Part shown: positions 23,792 through 35,933 of the stretch, one piece after another
Numbering within the stretch: position 1 is the stretch's first letter
Layout of the letters: each line of letters opens with the position of its first letter
Source of the DNA: Paramacrobiotus metropolitanus
Lineage: Eukaryota; Tardigrada; Eutardigrada; Parachela; Macrobiotidae
NCBI RefSeq assembly: GCF_019649055.1
Contig: NW_026570261.1
Location: 744,001 to 808,000, forward strand
Direction of reading: 5' to 3'
Length of the DNA stretch: 64,000 nucleotides
Program-made: the position numbers and the translations under genes
Notes under the pieces: model-generated
The model's input: only the letters and a program-made list of their open reading frames with translations
What the model was told of the DNA's origin: nothing
Databases searched by the model: none

Positions 23792-26359
23792 TAGAAAATT
23801 GTCGTCGAACGCCTGAGATCTTCACATAATAAGCTAGATTATCTCTCGGTAATCCGAAACAGGAATGAGACCAACTTATTGTAAGAAAACTGGACACTTT
23901 TGGACTATTTAATTCTGAATTACGTAAATCACTAGAATACGAGCTTTTTGACAATAATTTGTTACAATAAATTTTCGGTGGGTATGTGGTCATTTAGAGC
24001 ACTGCAGTCACAAGACGCTTAATTACTTTCACAGCGAATATGCCGATAATAGTATGCTGATTCGTTGACGTATATCCGGCCGCCATCTTTACTGAGCTGA
24101 AGGCGTACCATTGGGCGGGTTTCTCCAGTAGCCTTTCCAGATGCTCAGCGATAGGTAGGAACGGCCGCCTTTTTTGAGTCGAAATATGTGGGTGGGAAAG
24201 GGAAGTGAAGGCATGGTTCAACCGAAACATCGGTGAGTTATACCTTAGCTTCTTCGCACCAAATTTAGATTAGCTTATTTGGGAATGCAGACTGAACTAT
24301 GCTGTCTGTGTTGAGTTAATATGTATTAATATTTGTTTCGTTTTATTTTGCACGGCGAGTGTGATATTCTAAAGTCGCAGCAGTTTTGCTGACCTCTGCG
24401 ACGGTACTGGTTTTGCTGCGCGGCATATAACAGATAACCTTTGATTCTGCTCTGTTGCTGCACAAATCGATATTTTTTACTGCTTTCAAACTCTTTTCAA
24501 AAGGATACTTTATGAAGTTGTACTGCGTCATGCTGGTTTAACGTGACCTTTAATCCAAAAAAAACAATCGATAAATATCTGGGCTTTACTATTTTAATAT
24601 GCACAAATATATACTTGACCTTTAACTTCAAAATAAGTGACTATTTTACTTAAATTAAGGAATCGGCAGGGCACTACTTCGAGTGATATTCGCATATGTC
24701 GGTGTGACCGACAGGATTTCAAGAGCGTGACCGACGCTGCATAATATTAATCACTGTGTCTGCAAACTCCGAACTCTGAACACTCCTCGTTACGATCTTA
24801 ATTGCATAAGCTTGTTTGGCAGTTTCACAAATTCATCCTGATAGTATCGAAGAGTGAAAAGAACTAAAGGTCAGCATTCTCTGGCCGAGTTACGGCGGAC
24901 GTCTGTTTGCCGTTTCTGTTTCGCTTTTGTTGGGTTGACGTAAACTGATTTTTGTCACGCTGACATACTGTAATATAATTTTTGACAGGCTGATGTAAAC
25001 ACATGGTTGGACAATCGCCTTGAAATCAGCGTGTATCACGAAACAATAGCAGGAAATAAATAAGTTCTTTTCTCACCATCCGTTCAAATAAGTCATAGCG
25101 CTTTACACCGCAAAATTAGCCGGCAAAACGTCCAGTTTTTGATAGTATGAGATTGCTGGTTGATCGGACAGTTTTAGCACGTACACAGTGCTTTAAATAC
25201 AGTATTCTTTTAGCAACGTGACGGATGGCATTACTTAGGAAATACAGCAGTAAGAATAGGTTGCGGTAAAAAATGTGGTCATCAGCCGTGAGTATACGAC
25301 TATACGTAGACGTCCACTTTCCACTATTTGGGCATTCGGTCACCAAGTGCACAAATGGGTGGTGGTCGTTGCTAGCAAGTGCACACAATCACCAGTATAT
25401 ATTTCCACCGTTGGTAACTCGTGGTGTCCGTCTGTTTGCCACCCCCACCATTATGTGGTGCTCGCGTTCCGATTTTCTCCGGGCTATCAACATCTTTATC
25501 AAAATTTAATAGGCTGGGCTGGTCGAAGGGCGTGGACGGTAAGCAAACGGCTTCCACAACCCGGGCAACAATATCAGCATGTGTAACGATAAGTTGCTCT
25601 TCCAGTGGGCCTTTCTACTTTAAAAAAAAACATAAAAAGGGGGTAAATTAATCACTTCGTATGATTAGGTCCTGATACGCTGCGCTTGTGCACTGCCCGA
25701 AAAAAACTCGAGTGCGCTTTGTCAGTAGAATTTTACCTTGCGATGAGTTAAACACGTGCACATACCCATCGCCCGAACCAGAACTACGGGGAAAGAAGAA
25801 AACTCCCGTTGAGACCTCGCACCCGTTCTCAGGCACCCGGCTACAGGCATGCTGCGGCAAAATAGCTATGGGCTATTTGAACGCAGTGGATGGCAAAACA
25901 GTACAAGGTTATTTCGCCGCCCACACTGCGGCAAAATAGTAAAAGGTTATTTGAGCGCACTGTGCGGCAAAATAGCAAAAGGCTATTTTGACGCACTGCA
26001 GAAAAATGCGGTAAAAAAGCCATAGCCTAAAGTTTTACAAAAAAGTTATTCGGAGTTCGCAAAAACAAAAGCTTTAGTGTATGTATTCCATTTTTGACAC
26101 CATGTACTGGACCATTTCCCTTAAGTAAGACTACCATTTCAAAATACTTTTGCGACTGCTGTACAGATACGGAGTACTGCAACAACATACAGGGTACTTT
26201 GGTTGTTTTCTTATGTTCAAAATTTAACCGTGAAGTGGTGTGTCAGCGCATGCGATTACTGTTATTCGGGTGGCTATTGCCCAGTAAATTTTGCTGAGCG
26301 CTAGTGCACTACAATGATTCTGCAATGAAAGTTTCCCCCCTAATACGGTGCGCTTGCAG
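23792..26359. other. Intergenic between MULE-derived gene and Spartan gene
   Basis: This is the shared upstream region of two divergently transcribed genes (minus at 23791, plus from about 26360). No convincing ORF is seen. A promoter is expected here but none is recognised. The segment 25850-26125 is an inverted copy of the minisatellite-bearing element. The missing 5' exon of the Spartan gene may lie in this region. Confidence 0.4.
25850..26125 (-). mobile_element. Transposon-like element with 'CTATTTTGCCGCAGTGTGG' minisatellite, copy B
   Basis: Read on the minus strand it starts with GGTCCAGTACATGGTGTCAA. It continues with CATACACTAAAGCTTTTG and then four to five roughly 38-bp units containing CTATTTTGCCGCA. 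Order and content match copy A at 12130-12580, without the internal hairpin. The inner units read as CGGCAAAATAG on the plus strand. Confidence 0.6.
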
Positions 26360-29095
26360 GAGAAATGCCAATACGGTTATCAAAGCCAGGAGGATGAGGA
26401 ATTAGCCCAAACATTGCATGATATGCTGGTGTTGCCTACTGAGTCATCTGCGCGGAGACCTCACAATTGTAAATTCGCCGTAGAAAAGGCTTATCCTGAT
26501 GGTATTTCGCTGGCTGATCCGGTGTGGGAGATGCGCGACCCAACCCCAGATATTCATGCATTGTTCAGAAAGTTCGATGCGGACTACTTTTGGAATACTC
26601 TCTGGAAGGTGAAAGTGAAGTGGACCAACAGACTGATGCGGTAAGTTTCAATCAGGCCACTGGCACCTGATTACTGCCTTCATTGTCAATTGCAGTATGA
26701 AGTTTCGCTACTGTAATAAAAGTTCTGACTCCGGTTAGACTACAAGGTGAGTGTTCTAAGCTGAGCGCTTGTGATGGGAAAAGAGCGCTTTCAACATAGA
26801 ACTGCCCCGGACACTGGCAAGTGGCACATGCAATACACACGTTGTAAAAGCAGTTTTCCTGTACCTGTACTGGCTGTACACATTCTGTGGTATACTTGTG
26901 AGCCACTACAATGGCTCGCACAGGTATTCATACTGAGCAGGGCAAGAACGGACCAGAACGTGGTCTATGTTGATCGGGCGGCTATTGTATTGGAACTCCA
27001 ACCAGATTCTGGTTGGAGGGTGTAATTAGCTCTTATAAAATATTAATGCTACATAGAGGATCCCATCTGTGTTATCCTCTACGAGAAACGAGCCGAGCAG
27101 CTTTTATGTAGAAGTGTATTTTGAGAGAAGTTTCACTGCACAGTACAAACCTAATTGTCAGTAGCCACAACTTCCTCAAAATTCAAAATCAGACATGTCT
27201 TCTGTTACGAGTACCCAACACCTTATGCAAAATGTTTCCTGTACTTCGATTTTTCGCAAAAATTGGCCATTGAGCTTCCGTGTGAAGTGTTGCATGGTGG
27301 ACCGTTGATCGAAGTGCTCATGACGTTTATACTCCACTGGAGTGTATACTGATATATCTGGTTGCTACCGACAAAGTGCACAGCTGACATGATCATGGTT
27401 AATAATGCACCCGCGACCAGCTGTCCAACATATAAAGCAAAAGCGACCTATTGTTGAGAAATGTCGAAGCATCTGTCTTTTATTTGCTTTCTTATTACAG
27501 ATATGCTGGGGTTTTTGGGAGACGAGAATGCTTGATAGCGCTCAGTTTACCACTACTGAAGTTCCGTCCGCGCAAAGATCTCGTTGCTACTCTGCTGCAC
27601 GAGATGATTCATGCTTACCTTTTCGTAACAAACAACCAGGATAATGACGACTGGCACGGTTACAATTTCCGCGAGCAGATGTTTCGCGTTAACAAGTTAT
27701 CGGGTGCTAACATTACGGTCAGCCACCGTTACCTTCTTGAAATGGAATACTTCCGTCAGCATATATGGCGCTGCAATGGTCCTTGCCAGTTCTGCAAGCC
27801 GCATTTCGGGTATTTCCGGCGTACACGTAATCAGCCGCCTGGCCCGGCTGACTACTGGTGGGTCTCTCACGCTAAAATCTGCAACGGACTGTTCATCGAA
27901 ATCAAAGAACCCCAAATGTGTACCAGCAGAAAACGAAAAACTCCAGATGTCGATGAATACAACGAGTACGGCGAACAATGTGGAATTTTTGGACCTCCAC
28001 CAGGTAAACGTTGGCTACCAGGACAACTGAGAGTTTTGGTAACCCTACCTTGCGATCGTCCACTGGGTGAGCAGTACCCAAGTTTTTTAAGCATTAGCGC
28101 CTGAACTGGAAGTATCGAAATCATATCACACAGCTGTAGCACATTTGCCGCTTAGTACGAGTAGGTTTGGTGATTCGACTTTAGGACTACGAAAATTCGT
28201 CTAACGTTTCGAAGTCGAGCAAGCACGATGTCGGCCCCTTAATAAGGCGAGTTAATTTGTTGCGACACGAAATTTTTTTCGTAAGGTTTTGGAAATGTTT
28301 AAGCCTTCGTATATTTCTTAATTTTCATCCCTTCGTGACGTTCGACGCATTAAAGTCGACCTATGACGGTTGACGCAGTAACGAATAAAGCAAGCCGGCT
28401 AGCGAACGAATATTTTCTGAAAGTTTTGTGCCATATGTTTGTGACTTCCAGTATGCGAAACGAATTTTGCAGGTGTAGGATTACCACCGGTCGGTGTCTC
28501 AGCCTGTAAACCAACACAGTTTGGCCTGTCGGTCAATGGAACTCCATCTTCCGGCTTCCCGGGTTATGGACAACCACCATCGGCTGGTAGGATGAATGCA
28601 ACACCGACGGGTGCTCCTAAATATGGGCCCAACCCTAAGCAGCCGGTATACGGACCGTTTTCGGGGGCTGCTCCTTCTTATAGACCTACAACGTCTGGCG
28701 TGCCGGTCAACGGGTCCTCACCAAGGGCTGTTTCTGGTAATGGGCCATCATTGAACGGCCGGCCAGGATGTAGACCCCAATCGTTCGGCTGGCCAAGCCG
28801 GCCGGGTTATCGACCCAAACCGGCGGCTGTTTTTCGTTATGGACCACCATCGTCCGCTCAGCCGGGATACAGACCACCGCCTTCCGGCCTGCCGGGATAT
28901 GGACCCCCATCGTCGTCGAGTTTGGTGTACGGGTCAACCCCGTCAGGGTCCAGACCGACCAACCGGCCGGTTTACACACCACAATTTTCGGATGTTCCGC
29001 GATCTGGACCACCCCCGCGAGCTGTTCGTGTTTATGGGGCCACCGTCCGCGTGACCATTTTGTTGGCCACCGCCTTCGGTTGCCCCGGTTTATGA
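26360..29095 (+). CDS. SPRTN: SprT-like metalloprotease Spartan (DNA-protein crosslink repair), with Gly/Pro-rich tail
   Basis: Three exons are seen: 26360-26640, 27501-28066 and 28473-29095. Junction phases match (CG|A gives Arg, G|GT gives Gly). Exon 1 ends DPTPDIHALFRKFDADYFW..VKWTNRLM, the conserved start of the SprT domain. Exon 2 continues with KFRPRKDLVATLLHEMIHAY, the zinc-binding HExxH site, then NITVSHRYL, WRCNGPCQFCKPHFGYFRR and DYWWVSHAKICNG, as in animal Spartan. The enzyme cleaves proteins crosslinked to DNA during replication. The tail from exon 3 is about 200 residues of a degenerate 12-15-residue repeat around GYGPPSSG. No PIP box or UBZ4 finger, usual in the vertebrate protein, is visible. 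The true N-terminus is unresolved: exon 1 starts after an acceptor (CTTGCAG), and the first in-frame ATG is at 26423. Repeat-like sequence continues out of frame past the stop. Confidence 0.85.
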
Positions 29096-30282
29096 AACTG
29101 CAGTCTCTGGTATGTCGGAATAAGGACACCCTCCGCCGTGTGGCATGGCGATACATTCCCAATCACCACAGAGTGTTCCGCAGCAAGTGCTGACTTTGTC
29201 GGGTATGCCGACGTATGGAACACCTATGTGCTGTAGTCCGGTGCATGAACTACTACCGTGCGGCATGCCAGTCTGCGTACTTCGTTGATGTACTAAAATC
29301 ATAGCAACGCCACCACCCGCATCTTACTGTTCGAGCCATATTGTAAAGAAATCGGATTTGCATCCTGTTTATTCCCGGTAATTTGATCAGGCCATGCACT
29401 GTAATTGTTAGACGCGCTTTTTTGTTGCCATGGGAAGCCTTATTAGCATACTTCGCTTTGACCGATATTCGTACGGTTCCACAGTACGACTCAGTATTTC
29501 TCACACTCACCAAACACTTTTGCCCGTGTTGGTCTGCGAGTCTGACACTCGGGCATTTCAGTCGGCGCATTCCAGCCCACGTGACTCATAGACATTTTAG
29601 TTACCTATCCTGTTCAAGTAGTCACCGGCTAAAGCGGCTGTGTACTCGGCCGAGTGTTAAAAATATTGATCCATACAGTGCAAATGTTCGAAATAATAAC
29701 TAAAATGCAGTCGAAGCCATAAACTCGGCTTTCTTTATACTTTACAATATCGTGTTTTACATTTTCTCTTGCTATGTTAAATCTTAATTTTGCTATGTTA
29801 AATCTTAATTTCTCAATTTCTTGCTATGTTAATCATCAATGTCTGTTATGCAAATGCTGTCGTAATTGTTTAGACAGATAAACAGCACGTCACAGTGCGC
29901 TCGTTAATTCTTCGTATATGAACGTAACAGCATTTTTGAAAGTTTGAACTTTGAAATACTAATGTCAGTGCAGTATATCCGAGAAAAGAGGAAATACACC
30001 GTTTCAGCAGTTTCCTGGGAAAGCCATGAAGCGGATATGACGATAGCAACTGAAACGATATCTTATCAGAGTGGCTTAAAATAAATTTATGAGCAAATTT
30101 GCTTTTAACGAGAGTACTGCTCCCATAATGCGAACAACTGAACGTAGCGGTGTAAAAGCTCACAGCGCTTTCTGCAGTTCTACAGTCAACGTGCAGTGCA
30201 TCAGCAAACCTATTATTCCGTGTCCGCGAAATTTTTGCTTGTTGATATCAGCAGCAGTTGGTGGGTACTCACTACTCACTAC
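29096..30282. other. Intergenic
   Basis: No gene is supported. 29096-29290 retains out-of-frame traces of the Gly/Pro repeat of the Spartan tail. A short tandem repeat of TGCTATGTTAAATCTTAATT lies at about 29770-29830. The rest shows nothing recognisable. Confidence 0.4.
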
Positions 30283-31397
30283 ATGGCTCATACAAGACAC
30301 ACCATGATTGCCACCCTATTGGATGACATCCGACAGCGCTCTGAAATGCTCAGGGAACAAATGTTACTCATCGAAAGGTTAAAACAAAAGATACGGAACA
30401 AAATAGATGTCATAGTATTTGTTGCATGTGACGGTTCTGGATTTCGTAATTTCTTGATATTCGATCCCATGAATGACTCTGTACATGTTCAAGATGTGCT
30501 CAGCGAACCGCAATCCTCATGTTTGATGTTTCGGAATTATCGCCAGTTAACTGCCACCGCGACCAAACTTTTCTTCGTAGTGGAGACTCTTGACAGCGAT
30601 GTTCGCAAGGTAAAATTCCGTTTCTGGTGTGTGGACGAAAAAAATGGGATGAACTTGAAATAGTTCCTGCCTTGAATCTACACGATTGCTCAAGAATAGT
30701 AGCGATAGAAAACAAGGTTTATTTTTGGGACGCTGCCGGAATTTTTTCGGAACTGAATATTTCTACTGGAAGCATTGCCTCACTGAAAGAAGTTCCTGGG
30801 AGGTAACGCAACAGGTTTATACCTATAAAATTTTTCCTTCGATAATACATACAGATGACTGTTTTTTATAGCAATATACCGACAGAAGCAGAGGCAAAGT
30901 GCGGTGAGCAGATATTTTATGCGACGCAGAACAGCGTGTACCAGTATGATACGGCGATTCAAGAATGGAGAACCCTGCCAATTATGCCTTACAAGCGTGT
31001 GAATTTTGCCATGGCTGTGCTTAACGGGTACATATATATCCTGGGCGGAAAAGTGGAGGAAAATTCGCGGTTAGTTCCAACAGCGGGATGTATTCGCGTC
31101 AAGATTGGTAAGCATATTTGGGAGGAGATACAGCCACTCACTCAGCCGAGATTTCAGCATGCTGCTTGCATTATGATGGACCGAATATACGTCTGCGGCG
31201 GCAAAGATGCTAAAGAAAGCCACGCTCTAACGTTGGAGTTTTACGGTACTAAAAGCAGTACAGGATGGTCGACTGTCAACTTGCCGCAACAAGATTGTGA
31301 TCTGGTATCGGCCTGGGCGGCTGAGGTCACGGGGGCGCACGCAATAATAACCGCGGTTTCGGCTAATTTTAGTGGTATTCCTGCCATTGCCGTCTGA
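30283..31397 (+). CDS. Kelch-only member of the kinase-kelch family, with a frameshift in an A-run
   Basis: Exon 1 starts at an ATG (30283 or 30304) and encodes a short, coiled-coil-like helix (RQRSEMLREQMLLIERLKQK). The family's kelch-side domain follows directly (FRNFLIFDP). The frame breaks at the seven-A run near 30640. One base more there would restore the conserved continuation up to the donor at 30803. Exon 2 (30872-31397) is in phase and carries kelch-type repeats: QIFYATQNSVYQYDT, NFAMAVLNGYIYILGG, QPRFQHAACIMMDRIYVCGG. No kinase domain lies upstream, unlike the paralogues at 37.9 and 44.9 kb. Kelch propellers bind partner proteins; the partner here is unknown. It may be a young pseudogene, or the frameshift may be a homopolymer sequencing error. 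Confidence 0.6.
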
Positions 31398-33094
31398 ACG
31401 AACAGCGGAGCGTCATGTCAGGTGTTTCATAACCATCGCAGATGTGACGACTGATGCAGAAACAAATATTTAAAATTCGGTGCTGGGTAGTTTGTTCAAT
31501 TGTAAAGTGCATTAATTTGTTAAGTATTACTGTGTATTGTGCAATGTACTTCCTGTAATTCAGGAGTTTGTAAAGGTAAACTAAACCGACTATTTGATAA
31601 TATTCAACAGTTTGTAAATTTTGTATAGTGATGAACACCTAGCCAGTAATGCGGAAAATGAATGGGCTTTTTCTTTGTTAGCTGTACGGTTTATATAACT
31701 TTTCTGTGTGGATAATACTGCTACTTCCAGCTATCGCCGAAAAAATCTTTGCACAAAAAATTTTGCGGTTTAAGCTTTAGATCTTCCATGTAATTGTCTC
31801 TGTGTAAAGGACCACAAGGAAAGCATTTCTTGTTTTTTACAGTTTTCCTGTTTTTATCTGTCTATGTTTCTGTGACCTGGCAATGAATAATTACAATGTA
31901 TCGCAGAACATGCTTTTATATTTTTTCTTCGCTGGTTGCGAATTCTGTTGGAGCAACACGACTGAAGTATTCTGTAAATAAAATGCGTTCCTCTCGTGTT
32001 AATCTTTCGCGCAAAGTCAACATTCGCACAACTGGCTACACCTTCGACCAGCTTGCACACAACATAACAGTTTCCAACCGCAACTGTTGAGTCACCCAAG
32101 ATTAAAGAGGTATGGGACAGGGCGCAGCCTGTGATAACGTGTCCAGCAGAAAAGCGGGTGTGCGGTATGAGGCACTCAGGCATCTAACGCCGCTATTTCA
32201 CGAACGATGAATCCGTCTGAGGGTTGAGAGTCGTCATTGACTCGCTTGCTTAGAAACAATAGTACTGTACATGTTACACGTAATAAATAAATTTAGGAAA
32301 ACTCATATAAAGAGTTTTCTGATTAATTCGCTCGACCAAACCGGTACAGCAGTGCAAATTATCAAAATGCAACGCCGGCAGCGCAGGTTACCGACCTAAC
32401 ATAAGAGTCTTCATGACGTCATTGTAACGGTTGTGCTAGTAGCACAACCGTTATATAAATACCTCGTTGTTACAAATTACAGCGTAAATTACGGCATCCG
32501 GATTGAACTGCGGCTACGTATTGAGTATTCATGTTGCTGCTTCGCTGTTCAACTCCTCAAGTCCCTAAAGTTCGCTAAAAGCTGTGTGACCAAGTAATGC
32601 ATGGGAACTCGCTTAAAGCAGGAAACCGCAGCGTCACTGGAATTTCCCGCAAATTCCGCAATGCAGTGCACAAGTGAGTACAACTACAAAGTGATGCGTT
32701 CACGCGTGCGCACAAATGAGCCATGAACAAGCCTGCGCGCACAGCACAATACGATAAGGTATTGATATCGCGCTATTGAAGGTTGTCACAAAACGTTGTT
32801 GCACTACTGACAGTTGTAGTGTTATCGTAACCTGATAAACGTAACTACATGGTCAATTATCAACATACTGCAATCAAGAAGTGGAAGCCACTGATGCCAT
32901 TCATAAGTCTAGAATTCAACTTCTGATTGCGTTCGTGGGTCTGTCGTCGGCTGTATACGTTATACGCCGACTAGCAGAATTACAGAAGTAATAAATTGTT
33001 TAATTTGTATTTTTGGAACCTTTGTCTTTATGTGAGAACCAATTCTTAAGAAGTATCTGCATTGCTTAATAATTGTGCAACCCTTGTATCGGAA
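31398..33094. other. Intergenic
   Basis: No gene is supported; ORFs are at most 109 codons and unrecognised. The region separates two tandem kinase-kelch family members and presumably contains the 3' end of one and the promoter of the next. AATAAA-like words occur near 31974 and 32284 but their use is not known. Confidence 0.35.
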
Positions 33095-35933
33095 ATGGGA
33101 AACAGTGTTTCCAGCAATAACGGTGCGCTCGAAATAATGGGCAGCGATTTGCAGTACAAATATTCATCTGCCGATTTCATTGGCCAGGGAGCATTTGGAA
33201 CTGTTCACAAAGCTAAAATTTTGAAGCAAGTAAAGGATCCTTATACGCGAGAAAAAATTACTCATGTGGCTGTCAAGGTGATACGCGTCAATGCTAACCC
33301 AGGAGATGTTGTTGATAAAGAGAATTGGACGAAATCCTTGAACAGGTTGAGAATGCTCACTGAACTGAAGACGAAAATCTTGTGCTGTATCAGAAGATTT
33401 CAATCTTCAAAGCCTCTGGCGGTGCGACAGTCGAACTTGCAATGCATTATTATAAGAGTAAGACAAAATCCCTTTGATGTTTCTTTAGTAATTATGAAGC
33501 TTCAAACAAACTCCAGATCTGCAGCAATTTTTTAGGTGACCTTGCTGTATTTTTGAAGGAAGCCTGGAAAACTGATACCTTGCTACGCAGCTATCAAAAA
33601 GTTCTGCGATTCGGAGAGCATATGACCCGAGGACTTGAATTCCTGCATCAAAAAAGTCTGATACACAGTGATTTAAAGCCTGAAAATATTCTTGTGAAGA
33701 CTGGACCACTGGACCGCGAGATTCTACTAATCGGCGACTTAGACGACCTGGTGAAAATGCAAAACAATATAACTTGCTCTGGGATATTTCTCGGCTACGT
33801 GGTACAACACGATACATGTCACCGGAAATGCTGAGACAATTTGCTCTAATTGAGACAGATGACCCAGGACGGAAAACGGACATTTGGAGCCTTGGCTGCA
33901 TAATTCTGGAAATTGCTGAGTGCTATTATCGCATAAAAGAAAAACGACTGGTGAACGGCGGTAAAACTGTAGATTCTGGATATGATGTTCTGTCCAGTTC
34001 CCGGTATGCAACCCTGATCATGGACGGGTATGCGCCCTTCGTGAGCGACGAGATTGAAGAACATTTAAAGGAAAGTATCCGAAAGTGTTTGAATCGCAGC
34101 GCCACAATTCGTATATCTGCCGCAGTGCTTTTGCTTGAAATACTGATCGCCATCCGGGCAGATGAAGATATTCCGACCGTGTTCTTTCAAAAGACTGGCA
34201 GTAGCATTCAGTATCACTACACCAGCGCAGACTTTATTGGAAGAGGAACGTTTGGCGCTGCTTATAAAGCCAAAATTATGAACGCTGATTCCCAAAAAGG
34301 ACCACAGGCTGCGGCCGTTAAAGTACTGTACCTTGGAAGTACTTCCGGAGCTGCTGCCGATCAGGGAGATTGGATGACCGTTGTGAGAAAACTGAAACGT
34401 CTCACTGAATTGGCGCACGAGCATCTTATAATTTACCACAAGGCTTCAATTAATAAACTCTACAGCGGAGTGATCGTTGAGCTGGTGATGAATTATTATA
34501 AAGGTGACACAGATTAGCGGTAACATTTGTGGAGTTACTTGTCGCAAGAATTTCATTAATAACAAGTCGGTTTTTAGGCGATCTTGCTTCGCTTTTAAGG
34601 GAAGGAGAGAAAGAGGAGGAGTCCTGGAACAATAAAAGAAAAATAATTCAGTTTGCAAAAGATATGACTCACGGACTGAGATTCTTGCATCAGAATGGGA
34701 TAATACATGGAAATCTGAAGCCTGAAAACGTGCTGCTAATCCTTTCGAAAAATGGCAGCGAGAAGCTGGTCTTAAGTGATTTTGACGATCTGGTACAAAG
34801 ACAAGAAAGTGTCTTGTGCTCTGCAGACATTTCCCAGATACGCGGAACAACGCGCGGCACATGTCACCAGAAATGCTCAGAAAGTTTTCGCTATCAGGAA
34901 CAGAACCGCCAGGACCAAAAACGGATATAGGCTGCATAATGCTTCAGATGGCCGAAAGCTTCGGCCTAGCACCCAAAAGACGACTCGTAAGAAAGGAAAG
35001 CTTTTTAAATGGTGGAAGTGATCTTACCAATTACCAATACGCCACCCTAATCCACGACGGCTATGCTCCATTTGTGAGCGACGATATTGATGAACATCTG
35101 GCGGACACCATCCGAAGGTGCCTGGATGTAATTAGAGAAAACTCGATTATCCGCTAACGATTTACTGTCTAAGATGCAAACGAAGTACGGCATTGTATTT
35201 TTTGCGTGCGACGAATATAAATTTCGAAATTTTTTTATTTTTGATCCATTGACTGAATCCATACATATTAAAGACGCGTTCTGCGAACTGGAGTGCGCAG
35301 GTTTGCTGCCTGAGTATCATCGACAGATTTCAGTAATCGGAACTAACATTTTGGTCCCTGAACGGATAATTGATGCTGGCATAACAAAAATAAAGTTCCA
35401 TCTCTGGAGTGTTAACCAAGGGGCGTGGAGTTTACTGGAAGTGAATACTGCCGTGAAAATGTATTATGATTCAAGCTGTATCGCGCTAGAAGACAAGATT
35501 TATTTTTGGGGCGATCCCGGCTCTTTTACTGAAATCAACATGTCTACTCATAACATCCGAAATCCAAAGAAAATGCCCAGGTATAACAGTGGTTAAGTTT
35601 TTGTTTTTTCGTGAATGCAAGCCAGACTTGGGAGGTCTGCGATAGAAACCTTGCTTTTTTAGGGAGCATTCTGACTAGCTTAACAGTGGCCCTATATGGT
35701 AGTCAGATATTTTATGGCACATCCGAAAGTGTGTTCCAGTACGATACGATGATCGATGACTGGGAGTCCTTGCCAATGCTGCCAAGAAGTCGCCACAGTT
35801 TTGCAATGTCTGTAGTCAACGGAGACGTATATATAACCGGCGGGGACTTTTGGGGTACATCGGGTGTCACAAGTAGCTGTATTAGTCTGAAGGTGGGTAC
35901 TGGTTCTTGGGAAGAGATTCAACCGCTGCAGCA

